Part shown: one piece after another, positions 1-7,691 of the stretch
Layout: each line of letters starts with the position of its first letter
Position numbering within the stretch: position 1 is the first letter of the stretch
From: Anaerolineales bacterium
Lineage (GTDB): Bacteria; Chloroflexota; Anaerolineae; Anaerolineales; UBA11657
Direction of reading: 5' to 3'
Length of the DNA stretch: 39,996 bases
Assembly: GCA_022450585.1 (NCBI GenBank)
Contig: JAKUPR010000002.1
Coordinates: forward strand, 21,409 to 61,404
Position numbers and translations under genes: made by a program
Notes under the pieces: model-generated
What the model was told of the DNA's origin: nothing
The model's input: only the letters and a program-made list of their open reading frames with translations
Database searches by the model: none

Positions 1-396
1 GCCTTCTGGGTATGGTATCAATTTGAAGACTGGCGTGCTGACGTGTACACTCTTACTCCTGAAAGGCTAATCGACTCTGAAAAGAAACCGTTACTGGGAC
101 GCCTCACCCAGCGCAGCGCGCCAATTGAATCTGTGCTTAATGTCAGTTATAGTCGTCCAGGTATTGTTGCTAATCTGTTCAATTATGGGACTGTCGTTGT
201 TGAAACTGGAGGGGAAGCCGGAAGACTGACTTTTGACTGGGTGGGAAATCCACTCTCCGTTCAGCAGGACATTTTCCTGAGGCTGGAGGAATATTTTGAC
301 CAGCAGGAAGACGAAGAAGCGCAGCAGCGCCAACGTGAAATTGCAGATTGGTTGACTGCTTATTCTGATATAACACATTCTCCTCAAACGGATTGA
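1..396 (+). CDS. PH-domain (YdbS/YdbT-like) membrane-flanked protein, C-terminal part
   Basis: The frame is open to the first base, so the 5' part of the gene lies outside the window. The GTG at 43 is internal, because the preceding in-frame codons read AFWVWYQFEDWRAD and match the fold continuing into VYTLTPERLID. A short aromatic/basic strand followed by a Y-x-x-T-x-E-R-L-I turn resembles the bacterial PH (bPH2) domains of YdbS/YdbT-like membrane proteins, usually preceded by transmembrane helices. The last 35 residues are acidic and glutamine-rich. Family assignment is by pattern only and the function of such proteins is poorly known. The stop lies 26 bases before the peptide deformylase start, so the two are probably cotranscribed. 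Confidence 0.6.
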   Translation, partial: AFWVWYQFEDWRADVYTLTPERLIDSEKKPLLGRLTQRSAPIESVLNVSYSRPGIVANLFNYGTVVVETGGEAGRLTFDWVGNPLSVQQDIFLRLEEYFDQQEDEEAQQRQREIADWLTAYSDITHSPQTD

Positions 397-422
397 GGGC
401 TTTTTCTGGAAATCCCCTAACT

Positions 423-971
423 ATGCCTGTACTGAAAATCATCCATCCATCAAATCCCGTTCTCCGCAAGAAGGCCGCTCAAGTAACTGTCTTTGATACT
501 GGATTGCAGAATCTGATTGACGACATGATTGAAACGATGCAGGCTGCGCCAGGAGTAGGATTGGCGGCCCCACAAGTGTCGGAGAGCATCCGTCTTTTCG
601 TTGCTCGACTTGAAGAGGATTCCGTTGATGAAATTGACGTCGATGCCCCTAAGCAACCTATGGCTCCTGGGCTTGGCCGCACACATGTGATGATTAACCC
701 TAAAATCACACGCTTCGTTGGTGAGGATGTAGTAGGAACTGAGGCGTGTCTATCAATACCAGGATTTCTAGGTGATGTGACTCGGCCAAATGGAATAATC
801 ATTAAGTACCTTGACCGTCAAGGTCAAAGGCGCAAACTACGTACGCACGGTTGGTTGGCGCGTGTCCTGCAGCACGAATACGATCATCTAGATGGCATCC
901 TATTTATTGATAAGGCCGAAAAAGTCTGGCGATCGGATTCTGAAAAACATACTGAAACCGAACAAAACTGA
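423..971 (+). CDS. def: peptide deformylase
   Basis: Removes the formyl group from the N-terminal methionine of nascent proteins in the cytoplasm. From the ATG at 423 the protein is 182 aa. It shows all three family motifs: GVGLAAPQ (about 44-51), EACLS (107-111, with metal ligand Cys109) and HEYDHLDG (151-158, ligands His151 and His155, catalytic Glu152). The second motif is EACLS rather than the usual EGCLS, a conservative change. Residues 64-85 form an acidic, proline-containing insertion that makes the protein somewhat longer than compact deformylases. An in-frame upstream start at 393 would add ten residues not typical of the family; MPVLKIIHPS is the expected N-terminus. Identity is secure. 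Confidence 0.96.
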   Translation: MPVLKIIHPSNPVLRKKAAQVTVFDTGLQNLIDDMIETMQAAPGVGLAAPQVSESIRLFVARLEEDSVDEIDVDAPKQPMAPGLGRTHVMINPKITRFVGEDVVGTEACLSIPGFLGDVTRPNGIIIKYLDRQGQRRKLRTHGWLARVLQHEYDHLDGILFIDKAEKVWRSDSEKHTETEQN

Positions 972-1174
972 CTCTGAGAAGTATTACGTTTACACTGTCT
1001 GTCTTGACCTGAGAGATTAAGCTCAACCTCAGCAATATGGGGTATGGTAACGCGAGGATGTTCTCAAGACCCCAATGCTTACCCTACCTATTTTTCAGGG
1101 TTAGTGGTACAAATCCGCATCCTCTGATTCTGAATCGCAGTGGACAAACGTTTGTGGGTTATCCCGTGCTGATA
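972..1174. other. intergenic gap between two convergent genes
   Basis: This 203-base stretch separates the def stop from the stop of the minus-strand PAP2 gene. I see no tRNA and no credible short coding sequence. No hairpin followed by a T-run was recognised, so the transcription ends of the two converging units are not explained. Confidence 0.5.
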
Positions 1175-1711
1175 TTATAGGGGCCATCCCAAGCTATTTA
1201 GCCACCACCCTGAAGATGCTGCCAACAGTAACCCTAGAACATATCCGGCGATTACGTCCGAAAGGTAATGCACTCCCATAGAAATACGTGCAAGTGCCAT
1301 CAGGGGAGAATAGATTAGCATTGCCCATTGGAACCATCCTGGACCTAGCCACATCGCCATGCCTAGCAAAAGTGCTGCCCGAGCCGCATGGCCGGAGGGA
1401 AAGGAGTGAGGGTCAGTCTTGCGATACAACTTACCCCAATGGCCGTCTGGTCGTCGACGCCGAATACTGAACTTCAATGTCATTACAATTAGACCGGTTC
1501 CGAGAATTGAACCGAACAGCATTAGCGCCCAGTACTGCCATTCCGGATCGCCCCAAATCCACACTGCTGCTAGCCCAATTCCCCAGAACCAGCTATCACC
1601 AGAGTGTGCTAGGATAGTGGAGATTGTACGTAGCACTCCAGGGTTTTCTGCGATGCACAGGCGTTGCGTCCAGAGCTTATCCGTTGCGCGCAAGCGCTCC
1701 CATCCTGTCAT
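1175..1711 (-). CDS. PAP2-family membrane phosphatase
   Basis: Integral membrane acid phosphatase of the PAP2 superfamily, which acts on lipid phosphates such as phosphatidic acid, phosphatidylglycerophosphate or undecaprenyl pyrophosphate. The three active-site signatures are visible in order: K-F-S-I-R-R-R-R-P in the middle, PSGHA about 25 residues later, and RISMGVHYLSD near the C-terminus (Arg, His and Asp of the catalytic pocket). Several hydrophobic segments surround them. At about 178 aa it is typical of small bacterial PAP2 proteins. The ATG at 1711 shares one base with the stop of the upstream nucleotidyltransferase (TGATG), implying translational coupling; the TTG one codon earlier is less likely. 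The exact substrate cannot be read from sequence. Confidence 0.9.
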   Translation of the reverse strand: MTGWERLRATDKLWTQRLCIAENPGVLRTISTILAHSGDSWFWGIGLAAVWIWGDPEWQYWALMLFGSILGTGLIVMTLKFSIRRRRPDGHWGKLYRKTDPHSFPSGHAARAALLLGMAMWLGPGWFQWAMLIYSPLMALARISMGVHYLSDVIAGYVLGLLLAASSGWWLNSLGWPL

Positions 1712-2490
1712 CAATTTGATCTTTGCTCCAGTTCTCGTTGTGCTATTTCGTATTGTTGTGGTTTGTCCACGTCCATTCCCATTTCAGGAAATGGTGTGTT
1801 AACGAATACGCCGTTCAATCCTAGGCGTCTGTGAACAATTTTGGCGGCGGTTTCAGTCGATAGCTGTCGAGTTAGTAGCAGCAGCAAGGGCCATGGTCCT
1901 ATGAGTGCAGCTTGTTTCGCGACACTTTTGCGGGCTGCGCTGATCCTGCTGAATGCTGGGTGCGCATCACTAGCTACGTTTGGGTTGATGGCGCTGACGT
2001 CACCTCCACAAACGGTTCCCCCTTTCAAATGGGTGTAAGTGCGTTTGCAATCTGGGAAGCGCGATTCCATTGCGTTGCGCTCAATAATCTGATAATACAG
2101 ATCGTGTTTGCTTTGACCGGTTTGGTTGATAAACCAGTTTAGCATAGTGGGGGTGAGCAGCGGTAGATCAGCGCTCACCCAAAGTGTTCGAGTGCTCCTT
2201 GGGTTTAGTTTTAGCACTGCTTTGCAGCCGGCAATTGCATTGTCGAAAATGTTCCCTGCATTGTGTAAATAGTGCACTGGTTTATCTCCGCAATCCAGTC
2301 CTTGGTCTGGCGAAAGGCCGATTATGACAACATTGCTTATGCTGTCAGTGGCTCCAACAGCGTCCAGCACCCATTGAACCATTGGCTTCCCGGCAATAGG
2401 CATCAGAGCTTTTGGTTCGCCCGGCCTCATTTTGCCGAGCAGTGGATCGCCTGTTTTGGCGATTCCTCCTGCCCCAATTATTGTCTCCAT
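1711..2490 (-). CDS. MobA-like NTP transferase
   Basis: Nucleotidyltransferase with a GT-A fold of the MobA/GlmU-N type. The N-terminus has a glycine-rich start (IIGAGG) followed by a conserved Lys in EPKALMPIAGKPMVQWVL, the usual nucleotide- and sugar-phosphate-binding signature. VSADLPLLTP at about residues 105-115 carries the Asp that normally binds metal. The C-terminal end (MGMDVDKPQQYEIA) matches the D-x-D-x-P-x-D/Q closing motif of MobA/CofC-type enzymes. It is coupled to the downstream PAP2 gene and lies 20 bases after the gene upstream of it, suggesting a three-gene transcription unit. The acceptor molecule is unknown; molybdopterin, a sugar phosphate or a phospholactate-type acceptor are all possible. 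Confidence 0.8.
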   Translation of the reverse strand: METIIGAGGIAKTGDPLLGKMRPGEPKALMPIAGKPMVQWVLDAVGATDSISNVVIIGLSPDQGLDCGDKPVHYLHNAGNIFDNAIAGCKAVLKLNPRSTRTLWVSADLPLLTPTMLNWFINQTGQSKHDLYYQIIERNAMESRFPDCKRTYTHLKGGTVCGGDVSAINPNVASDAHPAFSRISAARKSVAKQAALIGPWPLLLLLTRQLSTETAAKIVHRRLGLNGVFVNTPFPEMGMDVDKPQQYEIAQRELEQRSN

Positions 2491-2510
2491 TATGGAATTA
2501 AAATGCTTAC

Positions 2511-3413
2511 TTAGGAGCGAAGATCTTGAATGTGAGGCTCGAAGCCTAGTTCGTTAATCATAGCAGTCAATTCCTCAGTAGTTAGTTTTCGGCCTTTGCC
2601 GGCTAATGCAACCAGTGCCGCTTCCATCATGTTGGTTCCGAAGGAGCGGTTATCTATTACTGGAGTAGTGGTGACTAGGTAGCCAACTCCGCGGTCTCGG
2701 AAAAGCTCTACATCTCTTGGGGTTGTCGTGTTTGTGACCACTATTTTTTCTTCTAATCTGGTCGGCATAGAACCCTTAATGTAATGACAATCTCCTGCTA
2801 ACACAGTGGCCCACTGATACCATTTTTCGTGTTTGGGCACGATGGTATCCTGTTTATCACCAGTTGGATATAGCATAGAAAAGGGCAGTCTGCCTGCGAT
2901 AGGCATTACGACGGCGGCTACACGCTTCAGTGCTGGAATAGACCTAACCGGGATAGGGATATCCAATCCGAACATTAGGTCACCAAAAACGCAGCGGTAT
3001 CCTGCTGCCACGAAGCCAAGAGACATCCCCCATCGGTCTGCACCAGCCGTGAAGAGAACGTGGCGGGGTTGTATTTGGCCCCCGATTTTGGCTTCAAGGA
3101 AATTCGCTATATCCCGCTCAAGTGTGTTTTTTAGTCCCAATCCGTCCACAAATGGAGTTTTTCTGATATGCCGCACCATGGGTTTCACAGAGTGGAGCGG
3201 GTACCAGTTGTTTCCCACCATAAGACCTAAGTCGGCACCACCTACTCCAAATGCATCCACCTTGCCGTCCAGTTCTTGGAACAGTTCCGCTGCGCGTTCC
3301 ATATCACCGTCCGTGCCGATACGCTCAATGATCATCGGCTCCCCCAGCAAGTTGATTTCGATGCACTTGTCCCGCTTGGATGATCCCATGCTGACACTAA
3401 CCGCATGTTTCAT
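2511..3413 (-). CDS. conserved protein of the family annotated quinate 5-dehydrogenase
   Basis: A roughly 300-aa soluble protein beginning MKHAVSVSMGSSKRD. I recall close relatives in Chloroflexota and Firmicutes carrying the automatic name quinate 5-dehydrogenase, but I see no experimentally grounded catalytic motif supporting that activity, so function is open. Visible landmarks are GVGGADLGL (about 54-62), a central FTAGADRWGMSLGFVAAGYR segment that looks like a nucleotide- or substrate-binding turn, and VTNTTTPRDVELFRDRGVGYLVTTTPV near residues 225-255, suggesting a Rossmann-like C-terminal half. The ATG at 3413 is chosen because MKHAVSVS is the expected start; a GTG seven codons upstream sits inside the AGGTGAGGA ribosome-binding-like stretch. 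It is first in the minus-strand unit with the MobA-like and PAP2 genes. Confidence 0.6.
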   Translation of the reverse strand: MKHAVSVSMGSSKRDKCIEINLLGEPMIIERIGTDGDMERAAELFQELDGKVDAFGVGGADLGLMVGNNWYPLHSVKPMVRHIRKTPFVDGLGLKNTLERDIANFLEAKIGGQIQPRHVLFTAGADRWGMSLGFVAAGYRCVFGDLMFGLDIPIPVRSIPALKRVAAVVMPIAGRLPFSMLYPTGDKQDTIVPKHEKWYQWATVLAGDCHYIKGSMPTRLEEKIVVTNTTTPRDVELFRDRGVGYLVTTTPVIDNRSFGTNMMEAALVALAGKGRKLTTEELTAMINELGFEPHIQDLRS

Positions 3414-3580
3414 TGTTTTCGTTCTTATCCTCACCTTTCGAGAAGGTAGTTTACACTCTCACGAGTTTGGGGTCAACGATAAAAATTTGATTCCTCTAAC
3501 CTAGCAAGACCAGAGTATGGTTACTCATTTAAAATGGCAAGGAAAAAAAATTTTTAGTATGCATGTATTTGACATGGAAT

Positions 3581-4468
3581 TCAAGTGCGCCAATTTGTGC
3601 TGGCAATTCCCATGACTATCAGGATTCCTCCCCAAGCCAGTCGCCAGTCCAGGGATTCGTTCAATAACGTGACTCCGAGTACAACCGCAGTTACAGGGAT
3701 TACATAAGATACCAGTGATGCACGTGTTGGTCCCCAAGTATTAATAAGGAAAAACATAAGCGGATAGGCCAGAGCGGTGCCTATGAGCGCTAGCCACACA
3801 GTGGCCGTCCAGGAGATCGGTGTCTGTGGCAAAGTTAGTGGTGCCTCTAACAACGGGGCGAGCAGCCACATAGAGGCAGCAGCCGTCGCGAGTGTGTATG
3901 CCGTGATTACAAGTGGGTGTTGTTTGTGCAGTACCCGGCGATTATAAACAGCACTTGACGCATAACAAAGCGCACCGCCGATTACCGCTGCTTGTCCCCA
4001 TAAATTAAAGGAAATCTCGCTGAGACCTATATCTCGGGTTAACAGAAGGCTCACCCCAGAGAATCCGAGAATCACACCCATGGTCTTAGGTGTGGTGATA
4101 CGATCATTTGTAATCCAGAAGTGCGCAATTAGGATAGTGAAGAATGGCATTGTTGCCGTGAGTAAGCCAGTCAAGCCTGAGTCTATACGTGTTTCGCCCC
4201 ATGAAATTAGCGTAAAGGGTAGTGCGGTGTTAGTAATGCCCATGAGCGCCATGCGGCCAATTTGCTTTGCCGATGCGTGAAAGGGTATCTTTCGTGCTAG
4301 CACCCATGCCCAGATAACAATGCCTGCCAGAGTGACGCGAAGTGCGACCAGCGTCAGGGGGCCGATTTCGGAAACAGCGATTTTAATCCAGAAATAGGAG
4401 GTTCCCCAACAGAAACCGCCAAGCAATAAGAATACACCCCATAATTTCAGGTCTTGTGACCGTCGCAT
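3581..4468 (-). CDS. EamA/DMT-superfamily transporter
   Basis: About 295 aa with roughly ten hydrophobic segments and the duplicated EamA architecture. The first repeat starts GGFCWGTSYFWIKIAVSEIGP; the second contains GALCYASSAVYNRR and ends near GVTLLNESLDWRLAWGG, with the conserved glutamate before the last helix pair. Members export or import small metabolites such as amino acids or nucleotides; the substrate cannot be inferred here. The gene stands alone on the minus strand, divergent from the glycosyltransferase at 4546. Confidence 0.9.
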   Translation of the reverse strand: MRRSQDLKLWGVFLLLGGFCWGTSYFWIKIAVSEIGPLTLVALRVTLAGIVIWAWVLARKIPFHASAKQIGRMALMGITNTALPFTLISWGETRIDSGLTGLLTATMPFFTILIAHFWITNDRITTPKTMGVILGFSGVSLLLTRDIGLSEISFNLWGQAAVIGGALCYASSAVYNRRVLHKQHPLVITAYTLATAAASMWLLAPLLEAPLTLPQTPISWTATVWLALIGTALAYPLMFFLINTWGPTRASLVSYVIPVTAVVLGVTLLNESLDWRLAWGGILIVMGIASTNWRT

Positions 4469-4545
4469 TGTGAAGAAGTATACCTTGAGCTACAATATAG
4501 CTGATTTCTCCGGAGTGCCTAGGTGATAAGCCAGGTTCTTCTAAT

Positions 4546-5301
4546 TTGCTGACTGCCATTATTCTTACCTTGGACGAAGCTAGTAATCTGCCCGCATGTC
4601 TGGAGTCTCTCGATTGGGTTGACGAAAAGTTGGTGTTTGACTCAGGCAGCCGGGATAGCACCTGTGATATTGCCCGAGAGCACGGGGCTCGGGTGGTGCA
4701 GCGCAGATTTGACAATTATGCTTCTCAACGTAATGCTGCTCTTGTGGAAACACAGGCCGAATGGGTCCTTTTCGTGGATGCGGATGAACGTGTGACTCCT
4801 CCGTTGGCGCGAGAGATGCGGGGAGCGATTAACGACCGACATGTGGTTGGATGGTGGTTACCGCGGCATAATTATATTTTCGACAAACTCACTTTGTATG
4901 CCGGTTGGTATCCGGACTATCAGTTACGCCTTTTTCGGCCGGAATGTGCTCACTATGATTCGGAGCAGCATGTGCACGAATTGCTTAGGATTAAGGGTAT
5001 GACTGCGAAGTTGCGTGAGCCGATTATTCATCAAAATTATGCGACTATACCGGAGTTCATCGAGCGTCAAAGGCGTTACTCGCGCTACGAAGCTGATATT
5101 TTGTACCGACAAGGTGTGCGGGCGAGACTACACAATTTTGTGTTACAACCGGTTCGACAGTTTTTCTGGCGTTACGTGTCGTTATCTGGTTGGCGAATGG
5201 GTGGTCATGGACTTTTGCTTAGCACACTGATGGCGTATTCTCAGTGGGTGCTTTACCGCGACTTGGCTGGTGCAGGTACGAATTCAGCGTTAGAGTCTTG
5301 A
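4546..5301 (+). CDS. family 2 glycosyltransferase (WaaE/KdtX-like)
   Basis: Cytoplasmic GT-A glycosyltransferase of 251 aa. It opens LTAIILTLDEASNLPACLESL, the standard GT2 nucleotide-sugar pocket. VFDSGSRDSTCDIA follows, then LFVDADERVTPPL with the DAD metal-binding motif near residue 75. The later segment with conserved aromatic residues (YPDYQLRLFRP, then HVHELL) is typical of the branch acting on heptose or other envelope sugars. The start is a TTG with an AGG ten bases upstream; no ATG fits in frame. No LPS genes are nearby, so the product may be a surface glycan or glycolipid. Confidence 0.88.
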   Translation: MLTAIILTLDEASNLPACLESLDWVDEKLVFDSGSRDSTCDIAREHGARVVQRRFDNYASQRNAALVETQAEWVLFVDADERVTPPLAREMRGAINDRHVVGWWLPRHNYIFDKLTLYAGWYPDYQLRLFRPECAHYDSEQHVHELLRIKGMTAKLREPIIHQNYATIPEFIERQRRYSRYEADILYRQGVRARLHNFVLQPVRQFFWRYVSLSGWRMGGHGLLLSTLMAYSQWVLYRDLAGAGTNSALES

Positions 5302-5352
5302 GCGAAACCTTGTGGTGGGTTTTGCTCTCTGGTACACTCGATTTTGCCCAGT

Positions 5353-5868
5353 ATGCAATCGATACTGCACCTTCCGGTGCTTGTGCTCAATGCAAACTAT
5401 GAGCCGCTGAATGTTTCCAGCGTGCGGCGTGCCATGGGACTTCTGCTGCATGGAAAAGCGGAACTAGTGTTGGATGGTCGGGGCGCAATACATACCGTTG
5501 GAGATTCTTTTCCATGTCCATCAATCATTCGTTTGGGTCGTATGGTGCGACGTCCTCGCCCTCGCGTCAAGCTTACCAAGCGAGAGATCTTTCGACGCGA
5601 TGGCCATACCTGTCAGTACTGTGGGCAGCGCAGCCATCAACTGACTATTGATCACGTTGTTCCGCGACGTTATGGTGGTGACCACAGTTGGAGTAATGTC
5701 GTTGCGGCTTGTGCGCCCTGCAATCGCCGCAAAGGTGGGCGAGTTCCATCAAAGGCTCACATGCTCTTAAGACAGAATCCTGTCGAGCCCAAGCCTACTG
5801 CAGCATATCGGTTTGGAAGTTACACCGTTGTGAACAGTAACTGGCAGCCGTTCATCGACGGTTGGTAA
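5353..5868 (+). CDS. HNH endonuclease family protein
   Basis: A 171-aa HNH nuclease-fold protein. The N-terminal region (LPVLVLNANYEPLNVSSVRR) is the conserved lead-in of a widespread stand-alone family. The catalytic module is CQYCG, then LTIDHVVPRRYGG with the catalytic DH, then WSNVVAACAPCNRRKGG, giving a four-cysteine zinc site (CxxC...CxxC) around the His/Asn core. The ATG at 5353 is preferred; a TTG three codons upstream is also in frame. The biological role of this family (repair, restriction or housekeeping) is not settled. It converges on the gene at 5876 with a 7-base gap. Confidence 0.9.
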   Translation: MQSILHLPVLVLNANYEPLNVSSVRRAMGLLLHGKAELVLDGRGAIHTVGDSFPCPSIIRLGRMVRRPRPRVKLTKREIFRRDGHTCQYCGQRSHQLTIDHVVPRRYGGDHSWSNVVAACAPCNRRKGGRVPSKAHMLLRQNPVEPKPTAAYRFGSYTVVNSNWQPFIDGW

Positions 5869-5875
5869 ATTCTTC

Positions 5876-7039
5876 TCATTCGTTGTCCAACAGCCACTCT
5901 TTACCAGACTGTAGAGTTTCAACCAGTGCATATAATCCTCCAGATACTACCCCAAATGCTCCCAGGAGTATTTGTGACTTGCAAGACATTGCTGCCTTTG
6001 TGAAGTCTCGCAAGCGAGTGTCCTCGATATGCTCGGGTTGTAACATGTCTGAGGCATAGCGGTCAGATGTTGAAGGCCACTTACCAAGGTGTGCCAAATA
6101 CACTCGTGTGTCGATGAAGGCGGCAGCTACAATTTTACTGAGATCATCAAACATAATCTCTGGGCCCGAGTGCTCAACAAAGTTAGCTAGCAAAGAACGT
6201 ACACTGCCCCCGCCCCATCGGCCGCTGGATGTCATTCCCTGCTCCTCTGAAAATACTCGTATCCATACCTCAGTATTAGCCTGTAGAACTTGCCACGTGT
6301 GTGGGGATACGCGGCCTATGAGGGCAACGTGGCTGCCCGGAGTATCAAGGACCCTGGCGGCTGCCTTCCAGCGAGAGAGAGGATCAGTTGGTAGTTGTTG
6401 CGCAAGGAAAGAGCGGAGCTTCTCCGGTGTATCTGGATGCCAGCGTAGTGCTACCAGATCGGTAGGAGTGTCAATATCCAACTGCGTTGCCGCGGATGGC
6501 GGCAATGTGTGTACCTTATACTTGGCTTGGTCTTTCAATGCCCATCCAAGCATATTGTCCCGAGGCAGCCTTCTGGCTATGTTACAGAGTAAACTTGCGT
6601 TAGTTAGCCCGAGCCAGTCACTGGAGTGAAAATTGTTGGTAATTGCCCAATGACTACTTGCGTTACTCAATTTTCGGACTATTTCCTTCAACGTATCACG
6701 GCTCATCAACGGCATGCTTCCTGCGCCTATGTAGAGTAGGCGTTCCAATTTGAGCCGGACTGCAATATCACCGATTCGGTTCCCGAAGTGGAAATTAGTT
6801 GAGGGAGGGTCAAAATCCCATTGCACGAAGTCGGCAAGCTGCGCGTACTCGGGTTCCATTTCCCAATGCTCAAGTTCACTTTTTGGAGCTGCTACGATTA
6901 GTTTTGTGACATGAGGCAGCGTGGCCAGGGTTTCTGCCACGGATATGGCAGCTTGGCGTCGCGAGGAATGTACCAAGTTTTCAAAATCGCTGATCCCGCC
7001 GGGACCAAGCATGATCAGGGCTGTAACTGGATTTTCCAT
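5876..7039 (-). CDS. unrecognised protein with CofC/MobA-like N-terminal half
   Basis: I do not recognise this 387-aa protein. The N-terminal ~200 residues look like a degenerate GT-A nucleotidyltransferase: TALIMLGPGG at the start, ERLLYIGAGSMPLMSRDTL at about 98-116 in place of the usual Asp-containing loop, and TQLDIDTPTDLVAL at about 184-197, which matches the closing motif of MobA/CofC enzymes. The expected Lys in the first loop and the metal-binding Asp of the middle motif are not evident, so it may be non-catalytic or divergent. The C-terminal half resembles nothing I know and ends in a possible hydrophobic helix (ILLGAFGVVSGGLYALVETL). No partner gene shares its transcript. Confidence 0.55.
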   Translation of the reverse strand: MENPVTALIMLGPGGISDFENLVHSSRRQAAISVAETLATLPHVTKLIVAAPKSELEHWEMEPEYAQLADFVQWDFDPPSTNFHFGNRIGDIAVRLKLERLLYIGAGSMPLMSRDTLKEIVRKLSNASSHWAITNNFHSSDWLGLTNASLLCNIARRLPRDNMLGWALKDQAKYKVHTLPPSAATQLDIDTPTDLVALRWHPDTPEKLRSFLAQQLPTDPLSRWKAAARVLDTPGSHVALIGRVSPHTWQVLQANTEVWIRVFSEEQGMTSSGRWGGGSVRSLLANFVEHSGPEIMFDDLSKIVAAAFIDTRVYLAHLGKWPSTSDRYASDMLQPEHIEDTRLRDFTKAAMSCKSQILLGAFGVVSGGLYALVETLQSGKEWLLDNE

Positions 7040-7406
7040 TTTGGATTATGTGTGCTGTGATTTGCTGTGATCCATTATTGTATCTGTCCATTGTGGGTAT
7101 TCCCAGTCCTTCTGTTCTAGTGACGGTAATAGCCCAAAAGGACCAAATCTGATGCGGAGGGTCGACAATGTTAAATCACTTGTATTCGGGAAGACTAACC
7201 CCTCTCCAAGTAAGGTAGACAAGTCACTCTTTGAGGTTTCGATAGAGACGTTAATGTCAGGTTGCGCGTCTATCCGCGACGGACGAATGGAACGGAGATT
7301 GTGTATAGAACCGAGAGTGTTCTTGAACTGCCACTAACTAACCTAGATAGTTTTTCTTACAGGCGTACTTACCGTTATATAGCTAGCATGTATGACAGAT
7401 GCGTCC
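7040..7406. other. 367-base gap without a recognised gene
   Basis: The gap lies between the start of the minus-strand gene at 7039 and the end of the pilin gene at 7407. It holds only a short plus-strand open frame (7152-7337) with no ribosome-binding site or recognisable product. A TACAAT hexamer on the minus strand could be a -10 box for the 7039 gene, but no good -35 accompanies it. No terminator hairpin for the pilin was seen. Confidence 0.4.
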
Positions 7407-7583
7407 TTACGATTCTCCGCCTAGCGAGTCCATTAGGTTAGTGAACATATCGCCAATTGCTGGACCTAGCAGCGCTAGTATCACAATCACAACTACAGCT
7501 ACCAACACTAAGATTAATGCGTATTCCACTAGACCCTGGCCTCCTTCATCAGTGGATAGCGGCATTGTTGGACGCTTCTTCAT
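7407..7583 (-). CDS. Flp/Fap-type (type IVb) pilin
   Basis: A 58-aa small protein missed by length filters. The translation contains GGQGLVEYALILVLVAVVV followed by ILALLGPAIGDMF. This is the type IVb prepilin signature: cleavage after Gly, Glu at +5 and Tyr at +6 of the mature chain, then one long hydrophobic helix. The basic 15-residue leader (MKKRPTMPLSTDEGG) is normal for Flp prepilins. It would be processed by a TadV-like peptidase and exported by a Tad apparatus, neither of which is encoded in this window. It has its own promoter at 7645-7673. No AGGAGG-like site is well placed before the ATG; the nearest AAGGA serves a tiny upstream frame instead. Recognition is confident despite the short length. 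Confidence 0.9.
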   Translation of the reverse strand: MKKRPTMPLSTDEGGQGLVEYALILVLVAVVVIVILALLGPAIGDMFTNLMDSLGGES

Positions 7584-7603
7584 ATCATTCTTTTTCTCTT
7601 CAT
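7580..7603 (-). CDS. possible 7-codon upstream ORF overlapping the pilin start
   Basis: An ATG at 7603 follows AAGGA with about five bases of spacing and reads MKRKRMI-stop. Its TGA overlaps the pilin ATG (ATGA arrangement). This could couple pilin translation to an upstream initiation event, or it may be chance. No conservation data are available. Confidence 0.3.
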   Translation of the reverse strand: MKRKRMI

Positions 7604-7644
7604 AATAATCCTTAAGAAATCAAAGGAAATGTCAACTAGGTGAC

Positions 7645-7673
7645 AGTATAGTCGTTATGGTGACTGCGTGCAA
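7645..7673 (-). promoter_or_regulatory. sigma70-type promoter of the pilin gene
   Basis: On the minus strand TTGCAC (7673-7668) is followed by a 17-base spacer and TATACT (7650-7645). Transcription would start near 7638, giving a leader of about 55 bases before the pilin ATG. Confidence 0.7.
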
Positions 7674-7691
7674 GTGTTATTCTACTGCTAC

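Noticed and set aside
7152-7337. 61-codon plus-strand frame in the gap at 7.1-7.3 kb
   Set aside because: No ribosome-binding site, no recognisable sequence and no context support.
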